From the NCBI GenBank assembly GCA_014218235.1, contig CM024755.1:158093941-158157940 (forward strand): a stretch of DNA of 64,000 bases. Direction: 5' to 3'. The DNA comes from Colocasia esculenta. Its lineage: Eukaryota; Streptophyta; Magnoliopsida; Alismatales; Araceae. Shown piece after piece: positions 10,520 through 19,820 of this stretch; position 1 is the stretch's first letter; the number at the start of each line of letters is the position of its first letter. Below the pieces are notes generated by a model. It worked only from the letters and a program-made list of their open reading frames with translations, ran no database searches and was not told the DNA's origin. The translations under genes were made by a program, and so were the position numbers.

Positions 10520-11953
10520 CTAGGGGTAGTACCTTTTGAGATAAAGACCATTCCAAGGGTGAGAGAGCTCCTCACCATCTACGTTGACAAGTCTGTACGC
10601 GTTGCCTGGATATGCTTCTTTGATTACGTATGACCCTTCCCAATTTGGTTGGAGTTTAGAACGGGGACCACCAAGTTTTACAAAAATTCTTTTAATGACC
10701 ATTTCACCGATTTTGAATTTTCTCTCAATAACTTTCTTTTGGTAAAAACGTGTGAGTCTATTTTGGTACGCTCTCGTGTGTTCTGCAGCGACCAGACGCT
10801 TCTCATCTAGGAGTTCCAGTTGTGCTAGGAGCGATTCACGCCGCTCATCGATTGAAAAGTCCTTGTCAAGCTGGATCCTTAATGAGGGAATAATAATCTC
10901 ATATGGTACTACAACCTCCATTCCATAAGTGAGGGCGAAAGGTGTTTGCCCTGTGGGAGTACGGATTGAAGTGCGGTAGGCCCATAGAGCTTCTACAAGC
11001 TTTTCTGGCCAGTCCGAGAATTTGTTAGCCTCACATGTTTTCTTGACAATTTTAATCAGAGTTTTGTTCGTGACCTCTGCTTGGCCATTGCCTTGCGGAT
11101 AATAAGGAGATGAATGATGCAATGCAATTTTATATCTGTTGCAGAGGGCACGCAGTTCTTGAGAGATAAACTGAGGCCTATTTTCGGTGATGATGGTACT
11201 CGGGATGCCGAACCTGGTGATGATATTTCTCATGATGAATTTACAGAAAGTTGTTGCCTTGATTTCCGCATATACTTCGGCTTCCGCCCACTTGGTGAAG
11301 TACTCCGTTGCACTGAGGATAAATGACTTCGTTTTGTTCTGGGAGTTGGGATCACCAAGGTGACCAATGATGTCGAAAACCCACATAGTGAAAGGCCATG
11401 GGGAGGATATCGGGTGGAGTGTAGAGGATGGAGAATGAATTTTGTCGGCGTGCAGTTGGGATTTGACGCACCGACGGACAAAGATAGAGTAATCCTCCTC
11501 TAGAGTGGGCCAGTAAAAGCCTTGCCTAAGGATCTTCTTGGAAAGCATTTGACTATTCACATGGCCCCCACACACACCTGAATGGGCTTCCTCAACAACC
11601 TTCCATACTTCATCCTCATCCAGGCATCTGAGCAAAACTCCAGTGAGTCCCCTTCTATAAAGTGCATTCCCAACCAGGGTGTACTTCTGGGACAACCTCC
11701 TTATGGCCTTCTTTTCATCAGTTGTGGCTTCCTCAGGGTATGATTGATTCTTGCAATATTTAGCTATCTCATAGTACCATGGCTTCTCCTCATCTTCCAA
11801 CTCCTCTTCTAGCTCTAATAACATAATTTCGGCTTTACCCTTCATTTCCAACCTCTTCAACATCTCCTCCTTGATCCAAAGAAAGATGGGGTCCTGAACA
11901 GTAGGGGTACTGCGGCGTGCAATTTGAATGCTGTCAAAATCCCCGAATAGCAC
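10520..11953 (-). CDS. Tat element integrase (uninterrupted, catalytically altered)
   Basis: A 477-residue open frame covering the RNase H-integrase linker and integrase, which inserts cDNA into host DNA. The N-terminal zinc domain is at about residues 125-175: HSGVCGGH gives the paired His, but the final Cys pair reads CVKSQLH where CVKCQLH is usual, so one zinc ligand is lost. The DDE core shows the first Asp (VFDIIGHLGD) and the Glu (GQAEVTNK), but the second Asp motif reads TENRPQF where TDNGPQF is expected. The C-terminal domain ends VNVDGEELSHPWNGLYLKRYYP, typical of Tat/Athila elements. It is the longest intact frame of this element. Two active-site changes predict an inactive enzyme. 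Confidence 0.9.
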   Translation of the reverse strand: MLFGDFDSIQIARRSTPTVQDPIFLWIKEEMLKRLEMKGKAEIMLLELEEELEDEEKPWYYEIAKYCKNQSYPEEATTDEKKAIRRLSQKYTLVGNALYRRGLTGVLLRCLDEDEVWKVVEEAHSGVCGGHVNSQMLSKKILRQGFYWPTLEEDYSIFVRRCVKSQLHADKIHSPSSTLHPISSPWPFTMWVFDIIGHLGDPNSQNKTKSFILSATEYFTKWAEAEVYAEIKATTFCKFIMRNIITRFGIPSTIITENRPQFISQELRALCNRYKIALHHSSPYYPQGNGQAEVTNKTLIKIVKKTCEANKFSDWPEKLVEALWAYRTSIRTPTGQTPFALTYGMEVVVPYEIIIPSLRIQLDKDFSIDERRESLLAQLELLDEKRLVAAEHTRAYQNRLTRFYQKKVIERKFKIGEMVIKRIFVKLGGPRSKLQPNWEGSYVIKEAYPGNAYRLVNVDGEELSHPWNGLYLKRYYP

Positions 11954-12066
11954 ATATTGAGAGTTGAAACGATGGTAGCAAGAGCGTCGGCTAGAAGATT
12001 CTGATGACGAGGGATATGGACAAATACAAGTTTGGAGAATAGCTTGGCATAAGCTGAGGCAAGTTC

Positions 12067-13000
12067 TTAGTAAGACTTGAGCTTTGGGTCACGAGTGAGG
12101 TATTTAGTGAGCACTTGGCGCAAGACCAGCTGACTATCACCTGTAATTCGCAGATGGGTGACACCATAGAAACGAGCGAGCTCCAAACCAGCTAACAAAG
12201 CTTCATATTCGGCAATGTTGTTGGTGGCAGGAAACTCTAATTTGTATGCTTGTGGAATGGTGACACCCTCAGGTGATAGTAGAGCAATCCTGATACCCTT
12301 TCCTTGAGAGTTCAGAGCTCCATCAAAATATAATGTCCACATAGGATCAGATTGGCTAAGGGACATTAGTTCTTCACCTGGAAACTCCGAACGAACTGGA
12401 TCGAATTGAGGAATAGGGTGGTGAGTGAGATGCTCCGCTATGGTATAGCCTTTGATGGATTTCTGCTGAATGTAGGTGATTTCAAACTGGGAAAGGAAGC
12501 TCTGCCAACGCGCTAGCCTATAAGTTAGAATAGATTTTTCAAGGAGGAACTTGATAGGATTCATACGGGCGATAAGATGGACTTCGTGAGCAAGAAAGTA
12601 GTGCTCCAGTTTCTGCACTACCCATACGAGCGCGGTGCATGTCTTGTCCATTGCCGTGTACCTTTGCTCGTAGGGGTTGAGAAGTTTAGACAGGTAATAT
12701 ACTGCCCTTTCCTTGCCTTCTTCATCCACTTGCGCAAGGACAGCTCCTACCGAGTCTTCCAGGACAGATACATAGAGAATTAGTGGTTTGCTTGGAGTGG
12801 CGGCCTCAGAACAGGGGGACTAGCCAAATAATCCTTGAGTCCGTCAAAAGCCGCCTGGCACTTCTCATCCCAATTGAATTTGACTCCCGGCTTGGTGAGG
12901 TCGTAGAAGGGTCCACACCTCTGCGAATGTTGGGAGACGAATCGATGAATAAACTACAACCTCCCGATAAGTCCTCGAACTTCCTTCAAATTCTTGGGAG
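12067..13000 (-). pseudogene. Tat element RNase H plus second (archaeal-type) RNase H
   Basis: Reading down the minus strand, the RT-linked RNase H begins near 13000 (KDYLASPPVL, then a frameshift) and continues in the open block 12729-12067 (ERAVYYLSKLLNPYEQRYTA, FLAHEVHLIA). A second, separate RNase H follows: WTLYFDGALN (first Asp), NNIAEYEALLAGLELA (Glu) and ITGDSQLVLRQV (second Asp). This extra domain, resembling archaeal/plant RNase HI, is diagnostic of the plant Tat lineage and is thought to have been acquired from a cellular source. The three acidic residues of the second domain are present. The frame stops before integrase begins at 11953, so the polyprotein is interrupted. Confidence 0.88.
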
Positions 13001-13040
13001 GGGGCATTTCTCTTATTGCCTTCACCTTATTGGGATCAAT

Positions 13041-13928
13041 TTATATCCCCCTCTTACTCACAATGAACCCTAAAAGCCTACCCGATGAAACACCAAATAC
13101 ACACTTCTTGGGGTTCATTTTCAGTTGATATTCTCTTGACCTTTGAAAGACCTTAGTCAGAACCCCAGGATGCTCAACCATAGTCTTGGATTTCACCACC
13201 AGGTCGTCCACATACACTTCAATGAAAATGTGGATCATGTCATGAAAGATAGCCATCATAGCCCTTTGGTAAGTAGCTCCAACATTCTTAAGTCCAAACG
13301 ACATGACCACATAACAGTAAGTTCCCCATGGTGTAGTGAACGAGGTCTTTTCCTGGTCTTCCTCCGCCAGCTTGATCTGATTGTACCCCGAGAAGCCATC
13401 CATGAAGGAGAGGGTTTCATACTCGGCCGTGTTATCGATGAGCACGTCGAGGTGAGGTAACAGGAAATCATCCTTAGGACACGCACGGTTGAGGTCTCAG
13501 AAATCGATGCAGATACTAACTCTTCTGTCCTTCTTCATAACTGGGACAATGTTTGCCACCCAATTCGGATAAAGCATGACTCTAGTGAACTTGGCTTTGT
13601 GGAGCTTGTCGACCTCATCTTTCATTTTCAAAGCCGTTCGGGGGTGGAAACGCCTCAACCGCTGCTTAATGGCAATGGATCCCGGCTTAAGAGTAAGACG
13701 ATGTTCAACAAGCACGGTGTCCAAGCCTGGCATATCCTCATAGCTCCATGCGAACGTGTCCTTATACTCCCTGAGAACCTCGATGATTGCCTCCTCTTCA
13801 GCTGGTGATCGATTACTACTTATGAGGACGATCTTCGGGCCTTCCTCGGTTCCCAAATTGATTTCCTTAGTGACTTCCTCTATGACAGCCGATGGTTCAT
13901 CAAATCTTTTCAATCCCCTTGCGAACAT
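13041..13928 (-). pseudogene. Tat element reverse transcriptase
   Basis: Two blocks in different frames form one RT. 13928-13497 has the connector and fingers: FAWSYEDMPGLD, VEHRLTLKPG, RRFHPRTALKMKDEVDKL and VPVMKKDRRVSICIDF (the usual Gly-Lys-Trp-Arg-x-Cys-x-Asp region, altered). 13445-13041 has SFMDGFSGYNQIKLAEEDQEK, SFGLKNVGATYQRAM and the catalytic VYVDDLVVKS, ending LGFIVSKRGI. A frameshift lies between 13445 and 13497. The RT makes cDNA from genomic RNA; here it cannot be translated as one chain. Confidence 0.92.
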
Positions 13929-14123
13929 GTCAGCCTCATCCTCGAATTCTTCATCACCTTCCTAGATTGGGATGCCATCATCCATGATCTCATAGACTCT
14001 GAACCCATCATCAATCAAGCACAGTGACTGCTCATATTCTATTTCCGGCAACTGCAAAGGCTCCTCTACGAATTCTAAAATTGCTAGACATGCCTTGCAC
14101 CTACGGGCTAGATCAGCGAGGAA

Positions 14124-14927
14124 TCAGTGTGGAACCCTCTTACCCTTGGACTTCTTATCAGAGACTACCCCTATTTTATTACTACGCTGGCCTAGACTCG
14201 AACTACTGCTACCAGACTTTACAGCAGGAAGTGGAGGGTTAGGAAAAGCAGTAAAAGAATCCCGCGCGGGGGAAGATGGAGAAGTATTTACAGCGATAAA
14301 AGAGTCCCGCATGGGGGAAGGGAGAGGAGGGTTCAAAGCAGTAAAGGAATCCCGTGTGGGGGAAGATGGAGAAGTATTTACAGTGGTGAAAGTAGTAAAA
14401 GCAGGATCCCGCACGGGGGAAGATGGAGAATTATTGAAAGCAGTAAAATGATTTCCTTGCGTGGGGGAAGGAGAAGAAGGATTTACAGTAGTAAAAGCAG
14501 GATCCCGTGTGGGGGAAGATGGAGAATTATTGAAAGCAGTAAAAGGATTCCCCTGTGTGGGGGGAGGAGAAGAAGGATTTACAGTAGTAAAAGCAGGATC
14601 CCATGTGGGGGAAGATGGAGAATTATTGAAAGCAGTAAAAGGATTCCCCTGTGTGGGGGGAGGAGAAGGAGGATTTACAGTAGTAAAAGCAGGATCCCGT
14701 GTGGGGGAAGATGGAGAATTATTGAAAGTAGTAAAAGGATTCCCTTGTGTGGGGGGAGGAGAAGGAGGAAAAGCAGTAAACATCCCCTGCGAGGGGGGGA
14801 GTGGAGGTCCCTGCGTGGAGGGACAAGGGGGGTCGGTCATGGGACCGAAGAGAGGTGGCCTGGCGGTCGGGGCCCACCCAGAAGCGAGGAAGGAGGTCTC
14901 CTCGATGGAGACGATGGGGTCAGCCAT
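14124..14927 (-). CDS. Tat linker ORF with 32-residue Pro/Ser-rich repeats
   Basis: A 267-residue open frame between the G-patch region and RT. It consists mostly of a 96-bp tandem unit (GGATCCC landmarks at 14404, 14500, 14596 and 14692, spaced exactly 96 bp) coding for TQGNPFTAFNNSPSSP and RDPAFTTVNPSSPPP-type text. Shorter degenerate 48-80-bp versions occupy 14230-14400. The exact multiple of three keeps the frame open, which suggests the repeats expanded while coding. No catalytic domain is visible. It is probably a disordered spacer of the polyprotein; its function is unknown. Plus-strand open frames over this array are shadows. Confidence 0.65.
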   Translation of the reverse strand: MADPIVSIEETSFLASGWAPTARPPLFGPMTDPPCPSTQGPPLPPSQGMFTAFPPSPPPTQGNPFTTFNNSPSSPTRDPAFTTVNPPSPPPTQGNPFTAFNNSPSSPTWDPAFTTVNPSSPPPTQGNPFTAFNNSPSSPTRDPAFTTVNPSSPSPTQGNHFTAFNNSPSSPVRDPAFTTFTTVNTSPSSPTRDSFTALNPPLPSPMRDSFIAVNTSPSSPARDSFTAFPNPPLPAVKSGSSSSSLGQRSNKIGVVSDKKSKGKRVPH

Positions 14928-15194
14928 TGTGAAGCTGACGTCTTCGGGGGCCCCTCGGTGCTTAGTACGTACGGAGGGAGAGGGCGAGGCGAGATTGCCA
15001 ACCTGGATAGCTGAGCAATGAGTGTGTGCTCAACAGTGGGGAGATCGCGGGAAGGAGGGAGTTGGAGAGTGAGTGCTTGCTCGGGAGGGTGGAGGGAGAT
15101 TGCCAAGTGGGGCGTCGGCGCCCGAGGAATGCTTAGAGAGATGAAGGAGGGCCACGTGGTGGCCTGCAGGAGAGAAGGCGTGATGCCTGGAGCA

Positions 15195-15830
15195 AAGAGG
15201 AGGGTGAGCACGTTGCCCGAGGAGAAGAGGGGAGTAGGCGCGTTGCCTGAAGAGAGAGGGAGGTCGGGTGCGATACCCGGAGAAGTGAAGGGAGTAGGCG
15301 CGCTGCCTTGTTAGAGAGGGGGGTCAGGCGCGTTGCCCAGGGAGGAAAGGGGAGTAGGCGTGTTGCCTGGAGAAAGGGGGAGATCGGGTGCGTTGCCCGG
15401 AGAAGCGAAGGGAGTAGGCGCGTTGCCTTGTTGGAGAGGGGGGTCAGGCGCGTTGCCTGCGGAGGAAAGGGGAGTAGGCGTGTTGCCTGGAGAAAGGGGG
15501 AGATCGGGCGCGTTGCCCGGAGAGGAAACTAACATGGGCGCGATGCCCAGAGGTGAAAGGAAAGCAGGCGTGGTGCTCGGAGAAGGAACTGGAATGGGCA
15601 CGATGCCCAGAATGGAAACTAAGGCGGGCGTGATGCCCGGAGCGCGAACTAAAGTGGGCGCGATGCCCGGAGTAGAAATTAAAGTGGGTGCGATGCCTGG
15701 AGTAGAAATTAAAGCGGGCGCGATGTTCGGAGCAGAAATTAAAGTGGGCGTGACGCCCGGAGAAGAAACTGGAGTAGGCGTGATGCCCGGAGATGAAGCT
15801 GAGGTGGGCACGATGCCCTGAGCCTGAGTT
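15195..15830 (-). repeat. 30-bp minisatellite coding for a Pro-rich decapeptide
   Basis: About 20 copies of a 30-bp unit, with a 60-bp higher-order period over 15230-15520. On the minus strand it encodes SPGITPTLVS-like decapeptides (SPGNAPDLPL and SPGNTPTPLS in the 60-bp part). The frame is open over 15311-15811. Together with the 96-bp array it makes the PR-RT linker highly repetitive and Pro-rich. Confidence 0.85.
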
Positions 15831-16130
15831 GTTGTTGCTGTGGTTTCTTGTGCGCCTTATGTGCTCTGCCCTGCTTCAGCTGCCTGCTGCTTGCCGATGG
15901 TAGTCACTACCAATTGTCCTGCTTCTTCTGATGCAAAGAGTTGATCTAAAGAAGCGGTGATGTCACTCATGTCGAACCATTGACTCCATTCCGTGCTAGA
16001 CTCACCCCTCTTGATGTGATTGGATGGCCTATGACTGCCTGCAGCTTTGTATGTGGCTAGGGGTGAATGATAGATGGATTCAACAGTAATAGTAGACGTC
16101 TGTTCACTCCCTGGCTGCAGCGGTCCTCTC

Positions 16131-16514
16131 TTAAAGTATCCACGTGAGAGGCTGCCTTGGTTGTGGCCTTGCCCTGCCTGGCCTGTAACCCAAACTTGCC
16201 TTGGGTCTCATCTGGCAGTCTTTCACTACCTCCGTCCTTCCCTGCAGCTGTGCCCCTAGCCCCTTGCCTGGCTCGTACCCCATCTGCGTCATAATGTGCC
16301 AGCCCTTCTTGGTGATGATCTTGCTCCTCTCAGCAGCATTAACTGATGACCTGCTCGGGCCTGGATACATGCTGGGTGCCTCTAGCACTGACATCAATGG
16401 CTGGTTGCTTGGCCAAATGGAAGGGACTGAGTTGTCAGTCATGGCGTCCACTTCCATGATAGCAGGCTTGCTGGCAACCTTGATGACTCGCCTCTTGTAC
16501 GAAACTTGAGGCAT
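16131..16514 (-). pseudogene. G-patch-like domain of the Tat polyprotein
   Basis: The frame reads KGWHIMTQMGYEPGKGLGAQ followed by QGRTEVVKDCQ and LGYRPG, a glycine-patch motif: aromatic-x-Met-Gly-Tyr-x2-Gly-x-Gly-Leu-Gly. G-patches bind RNA or RNA helicases and are known just after protease in some retroviruses and in plant gypsy proteins. It overlaps the end of the protease frame (16439-17203) in another register, so a frameshift separates the two. Only a role in nucleic-acid handling can be suggested. Confidence 0.75.
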
Positions 16515-17203
16515 TGATGGACGGTCGAGATAACGGCGCCAAGGGCTTGAATGAAAGGTCTGCCCAGAATCATGCGGAAACTTGGGTCCATATCCAGAAT
16601 GTGAAAGTCTATTTCAGTAACGGATGGACCCAGCCCAATTCTTAAGGTAACGACTCCCTTTGGCGGCCTACTGGTGTTGTCGTAGGCCGTGACAGTGATG
16701 GCAGAGGGCCAGATTGACTGTAAGGAAACTCCACAGAAATCTAATGTGTCGGAGGACACAACATTAATTGATGCCCAGAAGTCTACCAAGCACCGAGACA
16801 CGCGGATCCCATTAATGTCGATTGTCAGGCATAGGGCGTACCACTGAGACTCGGCTGGTTCCAATTCATCTTTGTGAAATTCTATGGCTGGGTGCAAGCT
16901 CCTGGGAGTCAAGACTGCACTGATCTGATTCACTGGCAAGTCTTCATTCACCATGACCTTTTGTAAATACTGCATGAGGGCTTCCTGGTGCACCACCGAC
17001 CTCTTGATCAGTTCCAAGATGGATATCCTGGCCGAAGTCTTATCCAGGTGCTTTAGCAGATCATACTGAGTCTCTGGGAGGGACTCCTCTTGCTGGGCTT
17101 CTTCTTCCTGAGGCACTGGCACTTGTTCTTGCTGTTGGGGGAATATTCTGTTAAATATGCACCCACTCTGGAGCACCATGGTTGCCTCTGAGCTTTCTCC
17201 CAC
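16439..17203 (-). pseudogene. Tat element aspartic protease
   Basis: A retropepsin-like domain lies in the C-terminal half of a 254-residue frame. LCLTIDINGIRVSRCLVD leads to the active-site loop, which reads VDFWASINVVS where VDTGASINVIP is expected: the Asp is kept but the following Thr and Gly are replaced. The flap/dimer side is recognisable as FHILDMDPSFRMILGRPFI (ILGRP motif). The N-terminal third (QYDLLKHLDKTSARISILEL, ALMQYLQKVMVNEDLP) is the conserved pre-protease segment of Tat elements. The protease would process Gag-Pol; the altered loop suggests it is dead. Confidence 0.85.
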
Positions 17204-17266
17204 TGTTGATGCCGCGATCGGCAGAACAGAAGATGGTAGGGGGGTGGAGGGTTGAGGAGTGAATAT

Positions 17267-17875
17267 TTAGTGTAGCAATTGGATGCTTGCCGCACTCAGG
17301 GGTGTAGTGGTGGTACGGAGAAAGGGAGCTTGGTGATTGGGGGTAATGAGGGGTGTGGTTGATGGTGTGCGGAGGAATGGTGGGTTGGATGGTGGGGGTG
17401 GTTGTGGGGCAGTAGTGGTAGGAGATGGGCGGTCTGGTTGTGGTGGTATGGTGGAGGGGTTGCGCAAGAAGGGGGCTTGTGTGTTGGCGGGTGGTGGTGT
17501 TGTGGTGATGGTGGGTTGGCGGATGATTGGCGGGTTAGATGGTTGGTTAGAAGGTGTGAGATGATGGGTAGGGATGCGTAGAAAGGAGGGTAGTGGGTTG
17601 TCAGGGGTAGGTGTACGCATAAAAGGGGGTAAGGTGAAAGAGGATTGGGAGGTGGAGGCTACTTTCGTAGGCCGGCCTGACGTTCTTTCACTACTGTGAG
17701 ATGTCGGGAAAGCATTTACTTGTTGGTTTGGAGCCTGGTGCTCCGGGAGGGGGTTCTGAACTATGCCCATGTTGGGCTGCTGCTGAGGTGCCTGGGCGGC
17801 TGCTGCTGCTGCTGGACCTGCTTGGGTGGCATCCTTGCCTTCATCTCGGCTATATACTTTCTCATCTCCTCCCAA
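17267..17875 (-). CDS. Pro/Thr-rich linker between gag and protease (Tat)
   Basis: A 202-residue low-complexity frame: an Ala/Gln stretch (AAAAAAQAPQQQPN) and then repeats of PPFLRTPSTTP, PPIIRQPTITTTPPP and NHQAPFLRTTTTP. No enzyme motif is present. It sits where gag passes into protease and overlaps the knuckle block at 17761-18075 in a different frame. It is likely a disordered polyprotein segment; strand and frame are supported by its position only. Confidence 0.5.
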   Translation of the reverse strand: MGGDEKVYSRDEGKDATQAGPAAAAAAQAPQQQPNMGIVQNPLPEHQAPNQQVNAFPTSHSSERTSGRPTKVASTSQSSFTLPPFMRTPTPDNPLPSFLRIPTHHLTPSNQPSNPPIIRQPTITTTPPPANTQAPFLRNPSTIPPQPDRPSPTTTAPQPPPPSNPPFLRTPSTTPLITPNHQAPFLRTTTTPLSAASIQLLH

Positions 17876-18436
17876 TCTATGCCTCCATTGTCATTCAGAT
17901 TATAAATGTAATCCTTGAAATGGAAGCATGCCTCCAGAGTGTGACCCGGTCCCCGGTGGAATGCACAGTAGCGGGACATATCAACGTCTGGAGGCCATTG
18001 TAGCCTTTCCCTTGGCAAGGTGAGTGCGCCGGCGGCCATGAGGGCATTGAAAATATCGGGTAAGGTCTCCGGCAATGGAGGGTAGTGGGTTCTTCTTGGG
18101 CTGGGGGGGGGGGGGGGCGTCGAGGCTTCTGGGGCCCATAGGTGCCTGAAGGAGGTACTTGGTTGTATTGGGGAGGTACAGGAGTAAGTTGTTGTTGTTG
18201 GTACTGAGGAGGGGCAGGTTGCCGGTATTGGGGCTACTGAGGCTGGCGATATGGTGGGGGTTGGGGTTTCTGATGATACTGGTTAGGTGGGGGCTGTTGA
18301 TACTGGGGCCACTGAGGATACTGATATTGTGGAGGCTGTTGAGGGTGTTGGGGCTACTGAGGTGGTGCCCTGAACATTGGAGGGTTGTTTGGACTGGGGG
18401 CCAGTTGCTGAGGCTGTTGGGCCCTGGTGTTGGCAT
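17761..18436 (-). pseudogene. Tat gag C-terminal part with zinc knuckle
   Basis: The block 18075-17761 begins PETLPDIFNALMAAGALTLP and carries YCAFHRGPGHTLEACFHFKD, the Cys-x2-His-x5-His-x4-Cys knuckle typical of plant Tat/Athila gag, which binds genomic RNA. The segment above it (18436-18080) is Pro/Gln/Asn-rich and in another frame, with a G homopolymer at 18105-18116 that may be where the reading frame slips. It continues the gag core at 18457-19218. Confidence 0.82.
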
Positions 18437-18456
18437 TGGGGCGGTAGGTGGAAGGA

Positions 18457-19218
18457 CTAGGGTTGCCCATTTGCACTCACCTGCTCATTTTGTATGACCC
18501 CTTCAGTCGTGGGACCGCCAGTAGGGGGAGCACCACCACCCTTCTTGAAGGTCTGGGCCTTTAGCTCGAACATGGCCATGATTGGAGAGTCCTTCAACTG
18601 GGTTTGAATGTAATGGGCCCTCTCATACAGTTCCTCCATGGTGGTCAATTTGTTCATGGCCAAAATATGCCTGAATTGCGGCATGGCATTCGCTGTGATC
18701 ATCTTTACTTGTTCAAATTTGGACAGTGGGTCCCTTAATCGCTCAGCCAGGGCTCTCCACCTATCAGCATAGTGCATGAAGTCTTCATCAGCCTTCATTC
18801 TCTCAGCCATCAGATCAGTAATGAATAAGGCTGGACCAACCCTGTCTCTGTACCTCTGCAGAAACTTCCTTCGCACTGCCTCAAAATCTTCAGCATCCGA
18901 GGGTTCCAAAGAATAGAACCACTCAAGGGCGGGCCCGTCCAATGACCGGCGAAAAAGGAAAGCAAGAGCACGACTGTCGTTTTGCCAGAAAGAGGATTCG
19001 TACATGAATTCTTTAATGTGTACAAAAGGATTTCCGGTGTCATTGTAGCAGCGGTAAACTGGCAGCTCAGAAGGGGGGAGGTGAAAGACTAGCATAGAAG
19101 GGAGAGCCAGTTTGAATGAATCCTTGGGTGCGAACACCCTTTTTAAGTCCAGCTCCAATCGACTTACCTTTGCCAGGAGGGCTTGGGTGAGTTGATCGGA
19201 GGCTAGTTTGTGAGGCAC
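18457..19218 (-). CDS. Tat gag core
   Basis: A 253-residue frame with the plant retrotransposon gag fold: KLALPSMLVFHLPPSELPVY, GNPFVHIKEFMYE, FLFRRSLDGPALEWFYSLEP (Leu-x-Gly-x-Ala-x2-Trp-Phe signature), FLQRYRDRVGPALFITDLM, then DEDFMHYADRWRALAERLRD. Gag forms the particle that packages RNA. Its N-terminus is probably further upstream at 19820-19572, where MQLRSGRSLS resembles the usual start of Tat gag; stops lie between the two. Confidence 0.88.
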   Translation of the reverse strand: MPHKLASDQLTQALLAKVSRLELDLKRVFAPKDSFKLALPSMLVFHLPPSELPVYRCYNDTGNPFVHIKEFMYESSFWQNDSRALAFLFRRSLDGPALEWFYSLEPSDAEDFEAVRRKFLQRYRDRVGPALFITDLMAERMKADEDFMHYADRWRALAERLRDPLSKFEQVKMITANAMPQFRHILAMNKLTTMEELYERAHYIQTQLKDSPIMAMFELKAQTFKKGGGAPPTGGPTTEGVIQNEQVSANGQP

Positions 19219-19229
19219 CCGGAGGAAAG

Positions 19230-19820
19230 GTGGTAGGGTGCATCCAACTGGGCAGAATGGTGAAGGGGAGGGGTGCCGGCGAGCGCGGGAGCGTTGGCCG
19301 GGGCCCGAGGAAGGTAAGTGGGCCTTGCCATGTTGGGGCTTGGCTGGACATGAGAAGACCTTCCAACGGGGCTGTGGGGGCGAGAGTGGATAATAGAATT
19401 AGCCCGCGAGGGGGCAGGGGATACTCGGACCGTCGAGTCGCGAGCAGGTTGAATATGAACACCCGCACTCAGGTGGAGAGCTTGAACTGAATCGGGGACA
19501 GACTTCCCCTTGAGGGCAGCTTGGACCTCCTAAAGTTGAGAAGCTTGGAGGCTTTGGAGAATGTCCACAAGTTAGGACAGATCAATTGAGGTGGAGGCAT
19601 CTGCAGGGTCGTGCCTTGGCGAGATGTGAAGAACCTGAGTGTTCATCGCATTAACATGCGAGGTAGGAGAACCATCATGAGGTATGTTAGGAAGGCGTGG
19701 AAAGGGACCCAAGGAGTCATACATATCCTCATAGGTATCATCATGGTAAGCCATATCTTCGTATTCAGCCATTGAAAGAGATCGGCCTGAACGAAGCTGC
19801 ATGAAATTTTCAACAAACAA
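19230..19820 (-). pseudogene. Tat gag N-terminal region
   Basis: The frame 19820-19572 reads MFVENFMQLRSGRSLSMAEY and then an acidic stretch (AYHDDTYEDMYDSLG). The MQLRSGR start resembles Tat/Athila gag openings. A Ser/Pro-rich frame covers 19468-19230. Stops separate both from the gag core. I choose the Met of MQLRSGR (about 19802) as the likely original start. Confidence 0.6.

Noticed and set aside
14448..15021. Two long plus-strand frames over the 96-bp array, and others at 15018-15821
   Set aside because: Antisense readings of a repeat array whose units are multiples of three, so several frames stay open. The minus strand fits the gag-pol order.
15195..15830. Regular 60-bp repeat read as a CRISPR or satellite array
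   Set aside because: Units are contiguous and coding inside a retroelement polyprotein; there are no spacers and the array is short.
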